The position numbers and the translations under genes are program-made. From contig NZ_FUYL01000007.1 in the NCBI RefSeq assembly GCF_900167935.1, positions 1-64,000 on the forward strand: a stretch of DNA of 64,000 bases, written 5' to 3'. Positions 56,328-64,000 of the stretch are shown here, one piece after another. The notes beneath the pieces are model-generated. The model made no database searches, was not told the origin of the DNA, and saw only the letters and a list, made by a program, of their open reading frames with translations. Each line of letters begins with the position of its first letter. Position 1 is the first letter of the stretch. The stretch is from Maribacter arcticus. Lineage in GTDB: Bacteria > Bacteroidota > Bacteroidia > Flavobacteriales > Flavobacteriaceae.

Positions 56328-56729
56328 ATGGTAAACTCACAAAAATTTGGTATTGAGCTTTATGAGAATTTAGGGAAGTTGTTCTATGCTATGGCAAGTA
56401 TAGATGGTACGGTGCATATAAAGGAGGTTGATCATTTACGATCATACATTCGTAGTTATTGGTTAGATATTGATGCTATTGAAGATGAATATGGTTCAGA
56501 TGCAGCCTTTAGGATTGAAACTACTTTTGACTGGTGTTTAGAGTATGAAAAAGAAGCTGACGATTGTTTTGATCAGTTTAAGGAGTTTTATAAGGAACAT
56601 GTGAAGATGTTTACACCTGATATAAAAAGGTTGACTTTAGATACAGCCACTGCAATGGCAAATGCCTTTGCAGGTAAAAATAAGGCAGAGTTGATACTTC
56701 TTTCCAAAATTGAAATCTTATTTAGATAA
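56328..56729 (+). CDS. TerB-like helical protein
   Basis: A 133-residue all-helical protein. The segment LFYAMASIDGTVHIKEVDHLRSYI matches the TerB/tellurite-resistance pattern of an Asp-Gly turn followed by an acidic helix. It has no signal peptide. Function unproven; it is in the regulon through the promoter at 56258-56300. Confidence 0.6.
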   Translation: MVNSQKFGIELYENLGKLFYAMASIDGTVHIKEVDHLRSYIRSYWLDIDAIEDEYGSDAAFRIETTFDWCLEYEKEADDCFDQFKEFYKEHVKMFTPDIKRLTLDTATAMANAFAGKNKAELILLSKIEILFR

Positions 56730-56764
56730 ACCAATTCAATCATTCCTTATTCAAAATTGAAGAC

Positions 56765-56807
56765 TGATATTGGTCATAGTAATTTGATAATCAACAGCCT
56801 ACTTTAG
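56765..56807 (+). promoter_or_regulatory. FNR-like palindrome plus -7 element (WG-repeat gene)
   Basis: TGATATTGGTCA (56765-56776), then 23 nt, then TACTTTAG (56800-56807). ATG 56832 follows 25 nt later, which supports that start over the TTG at 56808. Confidence 0.7.
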
Positions 56808-56831
56808 TTGAACAATTTAAATATAGAAATC

Positions 56832-57470
56832 ATGAAAAAAAGAATATTTCTATGGGTATTTACCATATTGGTGGCACTACCCATATCGGCACAGGTTTTA
56901 CAAAATATTGATGAAATAGCTCCTTTTAGTGAAGGCTTGGCAGCAGTACGCAAAGGTCAACAATGGGGTTTCATTAACGAAGAAGGCAAACTGGTAATTG
57001 AATTTAGAGATGACATTTACACGAACCCAAAAGTTGACGTAACTAAAAAAGATGTATTAGGTGTACAATTCCCCATGTTCAATGAAGGCTTATGCCTTAT
57101 TAAGCAAACCGTAGAAGATGGTGTACCAGTATATGGTTTTATTGATAAAACTGGTGCAGTTGTAATTAAGCCGCAGTTTTTAAATATATATCCTTTTAAG
57201 GATGGATATACCACAGGTGTGTTATTAGATAAGACTGTTAAGGGTGAAAACGAATTTAAATTAGATATTTATGAATATAAATTCTTTGATGTGAAGGTTA
57301 GCACATCTGGGGAAATAACTGATTATTTTGAAAATAGAGATCATATTTTAATGACTATAAGAAGATATACAACACCTACTATCAATGCCAAGCTTATAAG
57401 TACCGGACTTGTTGCACTGCACACTCCCGATAACGGATGGACAATTAAGAGTTTAATAGAGAAAAAATAA
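56832..57470 (+). CDS. Secreted WG-repeat protein
   Basis: ATG 56832 opens a signal peptide (MKKRIFLWVFTILVALPISA). The mature protein carries two WG/KWGF-type beta repeats (PFSEGLAAVRKGQQWGFINEEGKLVIEF and PMFNEGLCLIKQ...YGFIDKTGAVVIKPQF) and a non-repeat tail. WG repeats form beta-propeller-like binding surfaces; the role here is unknown. It lies 4 nt before the SDR gene at 57475, so both respond to the palindrome promoter. Confidence 0.8.
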   Translation: MKKRIFLWVFTILVALPISAQVLQNIDEIAPFSEGLAAVRKGQQWGFINEEGKLVIEFRDDIYTNPKVDVTKKDVLGVQFPMFNEGLCLIKQTVEDGVPVYGFIDKTGAVVIKPQFLNIYPFKDGYTTGVLLDKTVKGENEFKLDIYEYKFFDVKVSTSGEITDYFENRDHILMTIRRYTTPTINAKLISTGLVALHTPDNGWTIKSLIEKK

Positions 57471-57474
57471 AAAG

Positions 57475-58236
57475 ATGGGACGATTAAAAAATAAGGTAGC
57501 GGTAATTACCGGTGGCACAGGTGGTATAGGTTTAGCTACAGCAAATCTATTTTTAGAGCAAGGTGCTAAGGTTGTTCTTGTGGATAACAATAAGGAAGCT
57601 ATTGAAAAATCACGTGCTCTGTTAGATAACAAGAATGTATCCTATTTTCAGGCAGATGTTTCTAAAAAGGAGGATACAATTAAGTTTTTGAATCATTCTT
57701 TAAAAACCTTTGGAAAAATAGATATCTTTTTCGCTAATGCCGGTATAGAAGGGGTGTCAAGACCAATAGCTGATTACCCCGAAGATATATTTGATAAAGT
57801 AATAGCCGTGAATTTAAAAGGTGTTTGGTTAGGTTGTCAATATGTTATACCGAAAATGGAGGAGGGTGGTAGTGTCATCATCACATCTTCAGTTGCGGGT
57901 CTTAAGGGATTTGTTGGTTTAGGCGCATATGTTGCCACAAAACATGCAGTTGTAGGTGTTATGAAAGTTGCTGCTGCCGAAAATGCAAGACGAAAAATAC
58001 GAGTGAATACCATTCATCCTGGCCCAGTAGATAATGATATGATGCGCAGAATAGAAAGTGATATGTCTCCCGAAAGCCCAGATGCTGTTAAAGATGGTTT
58101 TACGGCAGCCGTGCCTTTTGGGCGATATGCTACTTCAAAAGAGATTGGTGAATATGCATTGTTTTTGGCGTCTGATGAAAGTAAATTCATTACGGGATGT
58201 AAACATCTAATTGATGGTGGTATGCTGAATGCCTAA
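57475..58236 (+). CDS. Short-chain dehydrogenase/reductase
   Basis: A 253-residue SDR with GGTGGIG, the strand-2 Asp in VVLVDNNKEA (NAD-type), FANAGIEG and active-site YVATK. The substrate is unknown. It is second gene of the operon with the WG-repeat protein. Confidence 0.88.
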   Translation: MGRLKNKVAVITGGTGGIGLATANLFLEQGAKVVLVDNNKEAIEKSRALLDNKNVSYFQADVSKKEDTIKFLNHSLKTFGKIDIFFANAGIEGVSRPIADYPEDIFDKVIAVNLKGVWLGCQYVIPKMEEGGSVIITSSVAGLKGFVGLGAYVATKHAVVGVMKVAAAENARRKIRVNTIHPGPVDNDMMRRIESDMSPESPDAVKDGFTAAVPFGRYATSKEIGEYALFLASDESKFITGCKHLIDGGMLNA

Positions 58237-58347
58237 ACGGTAATCTACAAAAACGTAAATAATATAAGACTTGAGTATATGAATGGTTTCATTGATATAT
58301 TCAAGTTTTGTATTTAAAATGGTACTTTAGAAATAAAATTAGCATTC

Positions 58348-59001
58348 ATGATAATTCATAATTTAGGAGAGGAAAATTCAGTTCTTAATCAGTTTATTTC
58401 AGAAATACGTGATTCGCAAGTTCAAAAAGATGCTATGCGTTTTCGACGAAATATTGAACGGATAGGGGAGGTTCTTGGGTATGAATTCAGTAAAGAATTG
58501 GAATATAGTCCGGCAATGGTAGAAACACCATTAGGCAGTAAGGAAATGAAGCTAAACCAAGATCAATTGGTAATCTGTTCAATTCTAAGGGCTGGTTTGC
58601 CACTTCATCAAGGACTTCTGAATTATTTTGATACTGCCGAGAATGGTTTTATTTCTGCTTTTCGTAAACATGAAGGCAATGAAGATAATTTTGAAGTAAT
58701 AGTAAAATATTTTGCAGCACCATCTTTAGAGGGTAAGGTCTTAATCTTAACAGACCCAATGTTAGCAACTGGTAGAACTTTAGAAAATGTACTATTGGCC
58801 TTGAAAGAGCATGGAACTCCATCCGCAATTCATATTATCTCGGTGATTGGGTCTCAGCAGGGTATTGAGTATATAGATAAAATCTTTCCAGAGTATACCC
58901 ATTTATGGATAGCCTCCGTTGATCTAGAATTAAATTCACGAGGTTATATATTGCCAGGTATTGGCGATGCGGGTGATTTAGCATTTGGTGAAAAGTTATA
59001 A
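58348..59001 (+). CDS. upp: Uracil phosphoribosyltransferase
   Basis: The 217-residue protein has the PRPP loop LILTDPMLATGRTLENVL, the flexible-loop region ICSILRAGLPLHQGLLN and the uracil-side segment SRGYILPGIGDAGDLAFG. It makes UMP from uracil and PRPP in pyrimidine salvage. It converges with the P-type ATPase gene. Confidence 0.93.
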   Translation: MIIHNLGEENSVLNQFISEIRDSQVQKDAMRFRRNIERIGEVLGYEFSKELEYSPAMVETPLGSKEMKLNQDQLVICSILRAGLPLHQGLLNYFDTAENGFISAFRKHEGNEDNFEVIVKYFAAPSLEGKVLILTDPMLATGRTLENVLLALKEHGTPSAIHIISVIGSQQGIEYIDKIFPEYTHLWIASVDLELNSRGYILPGIGDAGDLAFGEKL

Positions 59002-59007
59002 TATACC

Positions 59008-61515
59008 TTAATCACTATTTTTAGAGCGTTTCAACCATTTCACTAACTCATACCAAAGTACTGATAATCCGCCAGCTACAAAAGAAATTCCCAATTCATT
59101 AATGGATAGACTTTCAAATTCAAAGAAGTGAGAAAAAGGAGTGATATAAAGTAATATTAGTGAAAGTATTAGGGTAATGCCAATAATTAATGGAACCAAA
59201 GGATTTTTGTATTTTATAGTTGTGAAAATGGAATAATAAAAAGAACGATTGATTAAGGTTAAAAAGATATTTGCGAAAATTAGAACCATAAAAACCATTG
59301 TTCTTGTGATACTTTCTGAGAAACCAACTGCAACTGAATATTGATATACCGAAAGTGCGCCTAAGGTTATAGCGAGTCCTTGTATTACGCTTGTTGTTAG
59401 TTCTTTGTAGTTGAAAAATGTGGTGGAAAAAGGTCTAGGTTTTTTAAACATCAAATTCTTTTCCATAGGCTCATTTTCAAAAATTATAGAACATGTTGGC
59501 CCCATAATTAATTCAAGTAATATGACGTGCGAAGGAGAGAATATATTCGGATAAACCCATCGCAACGCTAGCGGAATAAATACGGTAAGAATTATAGGAA
59601 TGTGGATAGAAATGATATACTGTATCGCTTTCTTTAAGTTGGTGTAGATTTTTCTACCCATAGCAATGGCATCGACCATTTTTGATAGATCATCATCGAC
59701 CAAAATTAATGAGGCGGCTTGCTTAGCTATTTCTGTTCCTTTTTTACCCATCGCAATACCAATATGCGAGGCTTTTAAAGCTGGTCCGTCATTAACTCCA
59801 TCACCAGTCATCGCTACTACTTCATTATTTTTCTTAAGTGCATTTACGATTCTCAGTTTCGCATCAGGAAACATTCTTGAAAAGACATTAATGTCTTTTA
59901 CCTTCTCTTGCAATTCGGCATCGGAAAGTTGCATTAACTCATCACCAGACATAGACTTTTCATAACCTTTAAAGTTTATTTGCTTAGCAATAGCCATTGC
60001 GGTATTAGCATTGTCACCGGTGACTAATTTCACTTGTATTCCTGCTTTTTCAAAGTCTTTAAGCACTTGTGGTATATTTTCTTTTGGCGGGTCGTAAAAG
60101 GCAACGATACCTTTAAAGTCAAATTTAAAATCTTGCTGATGTTCAGGGTATGCTTGACCAGTAAAAATAGCCTTGCCTACTGCTAATAATCGATATCCTT
60201 CTTTTCCTAAACTATACATAGTTTCTTGAAGTTTATCTATTTCTAATGATGTTAAATTAGATACAGCAAAGATTGCTTCAGGTGCTCCTTTTGCGGCTAT
60301 GATGAGATTTCCTTCTACATTTTCAAATAGATGGGTCATCATAGGCGGTTTACCACCTAACGGATATTCATGTACCATCTTGTAGTTAGGGCGTTCGTCT
60401 ATAGATGTTGATTTACCATATGCGTTATGTAGTGCAATTTCCATAGGGTCGAAAGGAATAGGTTCACTTGCCCACATGGCCATAGTAACTAGGTCTTTTT
60501 CATTAGTTTCTAAGTTTTCATCAGCATTTACAACCTGTCCTGTTTCTAAAGTGAACAGCTTAGCTAAGGCCATTTTGTTCTGTGTAATGGTTCCGGTTTT
60601 ATCTGTACAAATAACGGTAGCACTACCCAATGTTTCTACTGTTTTCATTTGCTTAACAACAATGCCCATTTTCATAAGTCGCCAAGCTCCTAAAGCCATA
60701 AAAGTGGTAAATGCAACAGGAATTTCTTCTGGAAGAATACTCATGGCCAAGGTCAGGGCTTTCAACAAACTGTCGAGTATTATTCCTGAACGTAAGTAGT
60801 TAATTACCCATACCAGTAAAAAAACCACGCCTCCCCAAATGGACATCAACTTTACAAAATTTGAAATTTTTAGTTCTAAGGGTGTTTTTTCCTCGTTTAT
60901 ATCTTCTAGGCTTTTTCCAATTTTTCCAAGTTTCGTTAGATTTCCAATCGCGTTAATTTGTGCAATTGCCAATCCGCTGGCTACGGTACTACCCGTAAAA
61001 ATTGAATTATCAGAACTTTTAGAGTCCTTATAAATCGACAGCGATTCTCCTGTCAAAATAGACTCATCAACCGAAAAATCATTAGAGTGTACAATGGTAC
61101 CATCTGCAGAGATTGTACTTCCTTCTTCAGTCATAAGGAAATCGCCAATAACTAACTCTTCACTGTCAATTTCTAGTACCTTACCATTACGTATAACTTT
61201 ACTTTTCGGGTGGGTAAGATTTTTAAGATTTTCAAGCGCTTTTCTACTTCTAGAATCTTGGTATAGCGATATGGATCCTACAAGTATTATGGCCGAAGCT
61301 AAGAATATACCATCTCCCCAATTACCGGTAATGAAATAAATTGAAGAAGCGACTAATAATAATATTACCATGGGCTCTTTGGCAATACTCTTAAGCGCAT
61401 CTAAAAAGCTATTTTCTTTTTTGTAGTTAAAGATATTTGATCCAAATTTTTCTCGCGAGGTAGTAACTTCTTTATCGGTAAGGCCAGAAATTCCGAAATC
61501 TGTTAGGCTATTCAT
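59008..61515 (-). CDS. P-type cation-transporting ATPase (P2, Ca2+-ATPase-like)
   Basis: An 835-residue P2-type ATPase. It has the actuator motif VDESILTGES, phosphorylation site VICTDKTGTITQNK, nucleotide-site KGAPEAIF and hinge MTGDGVNDGPALK. Membrane helix 4 carries PEEIPV, like Ca2+ and Mn2+ pumps. It is slightly shorter than typical PMR1/PacL members (about 880-900). The likely substrate is Ca2+ or another divalent cation. Its promoter shares the palindrome at 61598-61609 with the divergent sigma-like gene. Confidence 0.9.
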   Translation of the reverse strand: MNSLTDFGISGLTDKEVTTSREKFGSNIFNYKKENSFLDALKSIAKEPMVILLLVASSIYFITGNWGDGIFLASAIILVGSISLYQDSRSRKALENLKNLTHPKSKVIRNGKVLEIDSEELVIGDFLMTEEGSTISADGTIVHSNDFSVDESILTGESLSIYKDSKSSDNSIFTGSTVASGLAIAQINAIGNLTKLGKIGKSLEDINEEKTPLELKISNFVKLMSIWGGVVFLLVWVINYLRSGIILDSLLKALTLAMSILPEEIPVAFTTFMALGAWRLMKMGIVVKQMKTVETLGSATVICTDKTGTITQNKMALAKLFTLETGQVVNADENLETNEKDLVTMAMWASEPIPFDPMEIALHNAYGKSTSIDERPNYKMVHEYPLGGKPPMMTHLFENVEGNLIIAAKGAPEAIFAVSNLTSLEIDKLQETMYSLGKEGYRLLAVGKAIFTGQAYPEHQQDFKFDFKGIVAFYDPPKENIPQVLKDFEKAGIQVKLVTGDNANTAMAIAKQINFKGYEKSMSGDELMQLSDAELQEKVKDINVFSRMFPDAKLRIVNALKKNNEVVAMTGDGVNDGPALKASHIGIAMGKKGTEIAKQAASLILVDDDLSKMVDAIAMGRKIYTNLKKAIQYIISIHIPIILTVFIPLALRWVYPNIFSPSHVILLELIMGPTCSIIFENEPMEKNLMFKKPRPFSTTFFNYKELTTSVIQGLAITLGALSVYQYSVAVGFSESITRTMVFMVLIFANIFLTLINRSFYYSIFTTIKYKNPLVPLIIGITLILSLILLYITPFSHFFEFESLSINELGISFVAGGLSVLWYELVKWLKRSKNSD

Positions 61516-61566
61516 AATCTGTTGTTAATATAGTATATATAGTTTTAAAACAACCCGTAATTAAGA

Positions 61567-61609
61567 CTAAATTAGATTAAAACCTACTTCAGTATACTGA
61601 CATTTATCA
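61567..61609 (-). promoter_or_regulatory. FNR-like palindrome plus -7 element (P-type ATPase)
   Basis: The minus-strand reading of the palindrome 61598-61609 is followed after 23 nt by TAATTTAG (61567-61574). The ATG is 52 nt further. Confidence 0.65.
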
Positions 61610-61640
61610 TATGAATTGCAGGAATAAGGTTGCACTTTTA
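61598..61640 (+). promoter_or_regulatory. FNR-like palindrome plus -7-like element (sigma-like gene)
   Basis: TGACATTTATCA (61598-61609), then 23 nt, then CACTTTTA (61633-61640), the weakest -7 match of the set. The ATG of 61671 is 31 nt further. Confidence 0.55.
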
Positions 61641-61670
61641 TAGTAGAATAAATCCTTTAAGTTTATAATT

Positions 61671-62429
61671 ATGGAAACAGAGATAAATGATATTCGAGTG
61701 ATAATGAAAGAAACGTATACAAGGTTGGTCTCATTTAAAAGTGAGAATAATCAAGAGTCGTTTAATAAAGAGTTTTTAAAAATTCTTCCAAAAATATATC
61801 GATATGTAGCTAAAAGATTAAATAGTGCAGTGTCAAACGGAAAATTGAATAAAGGCATGTTTAATCCTAATGATTTTACGGATCAACTATTTATTGAAGT
61901 CTATGATAATATAGCAGAAATAAAAGATGAAAATGAACTACATGCTTTTCTCTTTAAAAAAGTAGATCAGTTACTGGAAGACAGTTTGGTGGAAGAGGAG
62001 TTTGATCATGTGTTCTTTGAGAATATAGACACCTATTCTAAACCAGAATGGGATGCTATGGAAGAGAAATATAGTAGAGACGGTGATGGGGATTTTGTAA
62101 TGCTAGAAGAAATGGATGATAAATCCTTAAATAAGGATAACTATATACTTGACCATGTTTTTATTACTGATGAAGAAAAAGAACTTGCGGAAAAATTGGA
62201 TGCTTCTTTAAATAAAGAGCGTATTGAACGCCATGTACAATTGGTACTTGATAGGATGAATTTAGGCATGAGAACGGTTTTTCAGCTTTTCGCAAATGAG
62301 GGCTTTACTTTAAATGAGATTGCAAATATTAGAGACGCCACGATTAGTGAAGTGGAGAAAGATTTACAAAAAGCGCGTAAAATTTTGAGAAACAGTATTG
62401 AGAAACGATTCTTAATTGATAGTAATTAG
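61671..62429 (+). CDS. Sigma-70/ECF-like protein with acidic insert
   Basis: A 252-residue protein. The N-terminal half resembles sigma region 2 (FNPNDFTDQLFIEVYDNI). The C-terminal part resembles region 4 (MRTVFQLFANEGFTLNEIANIRDATISEVEKDLQKARKILR). Between them is an unusual acidic insert (about residues 100-165). It may be a stress sigma factor or a decoy; no anti-sigma gene is adjacent. It is followed by a strong terminator and driven from the shared palindrome at 61598. Confidence 0.65.
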   Translation: METEINDIRVIMKETYTRLVSFKSENNQESFNKEFLKILPKIYRYVAKRLNSAVSNGKLNKGMFNPNDFTDQLFIEVYDNIAEIKDENELHAFLFKKVDQLLEDSLVEEEFDHVFFENIDTYSKPEWDAMEEKYSRDGDGDFVMLEEMDDKSLNKDNYILDHVFITDEEKELAEKLDASLNKERIERHVQLVLDRMNLGMRTVFQLFANEGFTLNEIANIRDATISEVEKDLQKARKILRNSIEKRFLIDSN

Positions 62430-62444
62430 ACTATAATTAAAAAG

Positions 62445-62474
62445 CTCTCATTAAACAATGAGAGCCTTTTTTTA
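62445..62474 (+). terminator. Strong intrinsic terminator
   Basis: GCTCTCATT (62445-62453) pairs perfectly with AATGAGAGC (62458-62466) over the loop AAAC, followed by CTTTTTTT. It ends the sigma-like gene. The A-run before the stem allows use from the minus strand too (gene at 62505). Confidence 0.9.
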
Positions 62475-62504
62475 TTCTTTAGTCAAGCCTTATGTCATTA
62501 AGGT

Positions 62505-62966
62505 CTAGTTCTTATTATTTCGAACTTTACCAGTTAATTCGGTTATTTTAATACGAAAAACAATAGGTGCATCTTCAGCATCTATTTTAGCTGAAAACTC
62601 ACTAATATATTTTGGATTCTCACCATAATTTTCATGAATCACTTTTTTTACGCCTTTCGAAAACTCATGTAACATATGTTTTGCATCTATTCGAGTGAGC
62701 TCTTCATAAGTACCTTGAACCAAAACAGATTTCCAATTTCCGATAGAAGCTATTTCGTCTGCAGCAAAGCAAACAGAAGTATTTTTACGCATTTCCTTTA
62801 TTTTATGTCCTTCAGAAGAATAGCTGGTAATGGTATTCGTTTTTGAATCGTAGAAATAGGTAATGGGTACAATATGAGGAAATCCTCCTGAGATATACGC
62901 CAATCGCCCTATGTAGTTCTGTTCAAGGAGTGCTACACATTCCTTTTCATCCAAATTTCTTCTCAT
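62505..62966 (-). CDS. Pyridoxamine 5'-phosphate oxidase-like flavin/haem-binding protein
   Basis: A 153-residue split-barrel protein with CVALLEQNYIGRLAYISGGFPHIVPITYFYD and GHKIKEMRKNTSVCFAADE, the pattern of the PNPOx-like stress group (nitroimidazole-resistance-like) that binds FMN, F420 or haem. The cofactor is unknown here. Such genes are common partners of Usp genes under low oxygen. It belongs to the regulon (promoter 62992-63034). Confidence 0.82.
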   Translation of the reverse strand: MRRNLDEKECVALLEQNYIGRLAYISGGFPHIVPITYFYDSKTNTITSYSSEGHKIKEMRKNTSVCFAADEIASIGNWKSVLVQGTYEELTRIDAKHMLHEFSKGVKKVIHENYGENPKYISEFSAKIDAEDAPIVFRIKITELTGKVRNNKN

Positions 62967-62991
62967 GACCTATTGTTGTTTATTAATGTGA

Positions 62992-63034
62992 TAAATTTAT
63001 AAATCATTGAAATAGTGACACATGATATTGGTCA
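62992..63034 (-). promoter_or_regulatory. FNR-like palindrome plus -7 element (PNPOx-like gene)
   Basis: TGATATTGGTCA (63023-63034), then 23 nt on the minus strand, then TAAATTTA (62992-62999). The ATG is 26 nt further. Confidence 0.7.
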
Positions 63035-63160
63035 GTAGTAACGAAACTTAAATAATCAACGAATTCTAGTTGATACCCAACGAATACTAAAAGCCTCTAT
63101 AATTACCGATTGTACACAGTTAGATTTGACTTTAAATAGTACTAATCTAAAACAACGATT

Positions 63161-63775
63161 ATGAAATTACTTTACACTATTTTACTATACTTAACCTTCT
63201 TAACAGGTTTTTCTCAAAATGATAAAAGCCCATATTTGTTAGTATCTACCGAAAATGCCGTAATCCCTTTAAAATCTTCAAAAACAGGCGTAGAAATATC
63301 GGGTATAATTGCCCATGTTCGGGTAACACAAGTATACCAGAACGAAGGAAGTCAAACTATTGAAGCTAAATATGTATTTCCACTTTCTACTCAAGCCACA
63401 GTACATAAAATGCAAATGACCATAGGCATTAGAATAGTTAATGCTGAAATATATGAAAAACAAGAAGCCCAGAAAGTATATGAGAAAGCCTTATATGACA
63501 TTATACGATGCGAATCTGATAGTAATAACACCATTTTTCACCTTCAAGATAAACGTAAGATATTTGTAACCAAAACTTTAAAGTATTTTGCAGACCTTTT
63601 AAGTAGCCACGATTTTGTACGTGTACACCATAGTCATTTAGTAAACCTTCAATGTATAAGTACCTACATAAAAACAGATGTTGGTTATTTAATGCTCAAG
63701 AATGGCAAAAATGTTCAGGTATCTGTCCGTAAGAAAACGGAAATTATAGAGATTCTGGATAAGACGCATCGGTAG
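63161..63775 (+). CDS. Chimeric VIT-domain/LytTR-domain protein
   Basis: A 204-residue protein. Residues 1-18 are a signal peptide (LLYTILLYLTFLTGFSQ) and 19-110 are the first part of a VIT domain (GIIAHVRVTQVYQNEGSQTIEAKYVFPLSTQATV ... EKQEAQKVYEKAL). At about residue 111 it changes abruptly to the C-terminal part of a LytTR DNA-binding domain (YDIIRCESDSNNTIFHLQDKRKIFV ... VHHSHLVNLQCISTYIK). Both halves are incomplete: the VIT protein lost its C-terminus and the regulator its receiver. A secreted DNA-binding domain makes no sense, so it is probably a deletion-born fusion, with the frame intact. Confidence 0.7.
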   Translation: MKLLYTILLYLTFLTGFSQNDKSPYLLVSTENAVIPLKSSKTGVEISGIIAHVRVTQVYQNEGSQTIEAKYVFPLSTQATVHKMQMTIGIRIVNAEIYEKQEAQKVYEKALYDIIRCESDSNNTIFHLQDKRKIFVTKTLKYFADLLSSHDFVRVHHSHLVNLQCISTYIKTDVGYLMLKNGKNVQVSVRKKTEIIEILDKTHR

Positions 63776-63884
63776 GTAAAAAATAAATATTCAATTATTG
63801 ATTTCCTTTCCACGTTGTCATAAAAACAAAAAATCTTGAGTCAATTTTTATATTATTCTCAAAAACTTCATTTTTAGTTATATT

Positions 63885-63904
63885 TTATGTTAAGGTTAAC
63901 ATAA
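63885..63904. repeat. Perfect 9-bp-arm palindrome
   Basis: TTATGTTAA and its complement TTAACATAA are separated by GG. It lies in the gene-free end of the window and may be an operator of a gene beyond the edge. Confidence 0.45.
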
Positions 63905-64000
63905 TTGTTACAAAACCCTGTCTATTTTTAGAGAGCTAGAATTAAGGTCACGAATTCTGTGAATGATGATGTTGAATGATGCCATAAATTATAGCTGAAC

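Noticed and set aside
58288-58330. A further regulon promoter before uracil phosphoribosyltransferase
   Set aside because: TACTTTAG is present at 58323, but the bases at the required upstream place do not form TGAY-N4-RTCA.

Overview
The window looks like chromosome of a marine member of the Flavobacteriaceae (Bacteroidota). The DNA is AT-rich and starts lack Shine-Dalgarno sequences. Promoters fit the Bacteroidota -7 element TAnnTTTG, lipoboxes are typical of the phylum, and the gene content (GH29 fucosidase, DUF1080, BLUF, ThuA/sugar dehydrogenase fusions, six universal stress proteins) matches marine flavobacteria. No rRNA, tRNA or CRISPR was seen.

Region 1 (1-12.5 kb) is an accessory region. 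After a truncated transposase it holds a one-directional string of mostly single genes. Each unit is separated by a short direct repeat, WAAAGTTCAAATAAASGAT (13 clear copies plus three decayed ones). Several stop codons lie inside the repeat, and three genes start exactly 5 nt after it. Cargo includes a BLUF photoreceptor, three tiny membrane proteins, several unknowns, a Tat-exported TIM-barrel protein, a methyltransferase and large periplasmic sugar-related proteins. One cassette is present twice, the second copy truncated, and the left edge of the duplicated similarity coincides with the repeat. I read this as a mobile gene-cassette array built on a minimal site that does not look like integron attC. 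This is the best candidate for an undescribed system.

Region 2 (12.5-17.3 kb) is sparse and decayed: a lipoprotein, a Crp-like regulator, a YhhN membrane protein, a transposase relic and a relic of a tyrosine recombinase arm-binding domain.

Region 3 (17.4-29.5 kb) is a 12-gene plus-strand operon for acyl-CoA catabolism: two acyl-CoA dehydrogenases, an ACAD10-like phosphotransferase, three SDRs, two MDR reductases, an enoyl-CoA hydratase, a MaoC hydratase, a DUF1330 protein and an acyl-CoA synthetase.

Region 4 (29.8-43.9 kb) holds a UbiB kinase/MgtC-like operon, a three-gene ABC exporter, an alpha-L-fucosidase, a huge ThuA/sugar dehydrogenase/cytochrome fusion and a cardiolipin synthase.

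Region 5 (43.9-63.8 kb) is a stress cluster: six tandem-domain Usp proteins, a beta-CASP metallo-hydrolase, an ATP-cone/Mrr-type nuclease, an MscS channel, thioredoxin, a PAS histidine kinase with a receiver-Crp fusion regulator, a P-type cation ATPase, a sigma-like protein, a PNPOx-like protein and uracil phosphoribosyltransferase. Eight FNR-like palindromes (TGAY-N4-RTCA) precede transcription units from 32.9 to 63.0 kb. At nine promoters a -7-like element starts exactly 23 nt after the palindrome, which defines a local regulon probably driven by the receiver-Crp protein. The window ends with an odd chimera of a secreted VIT domain and a LytTR DNA-binding domain.
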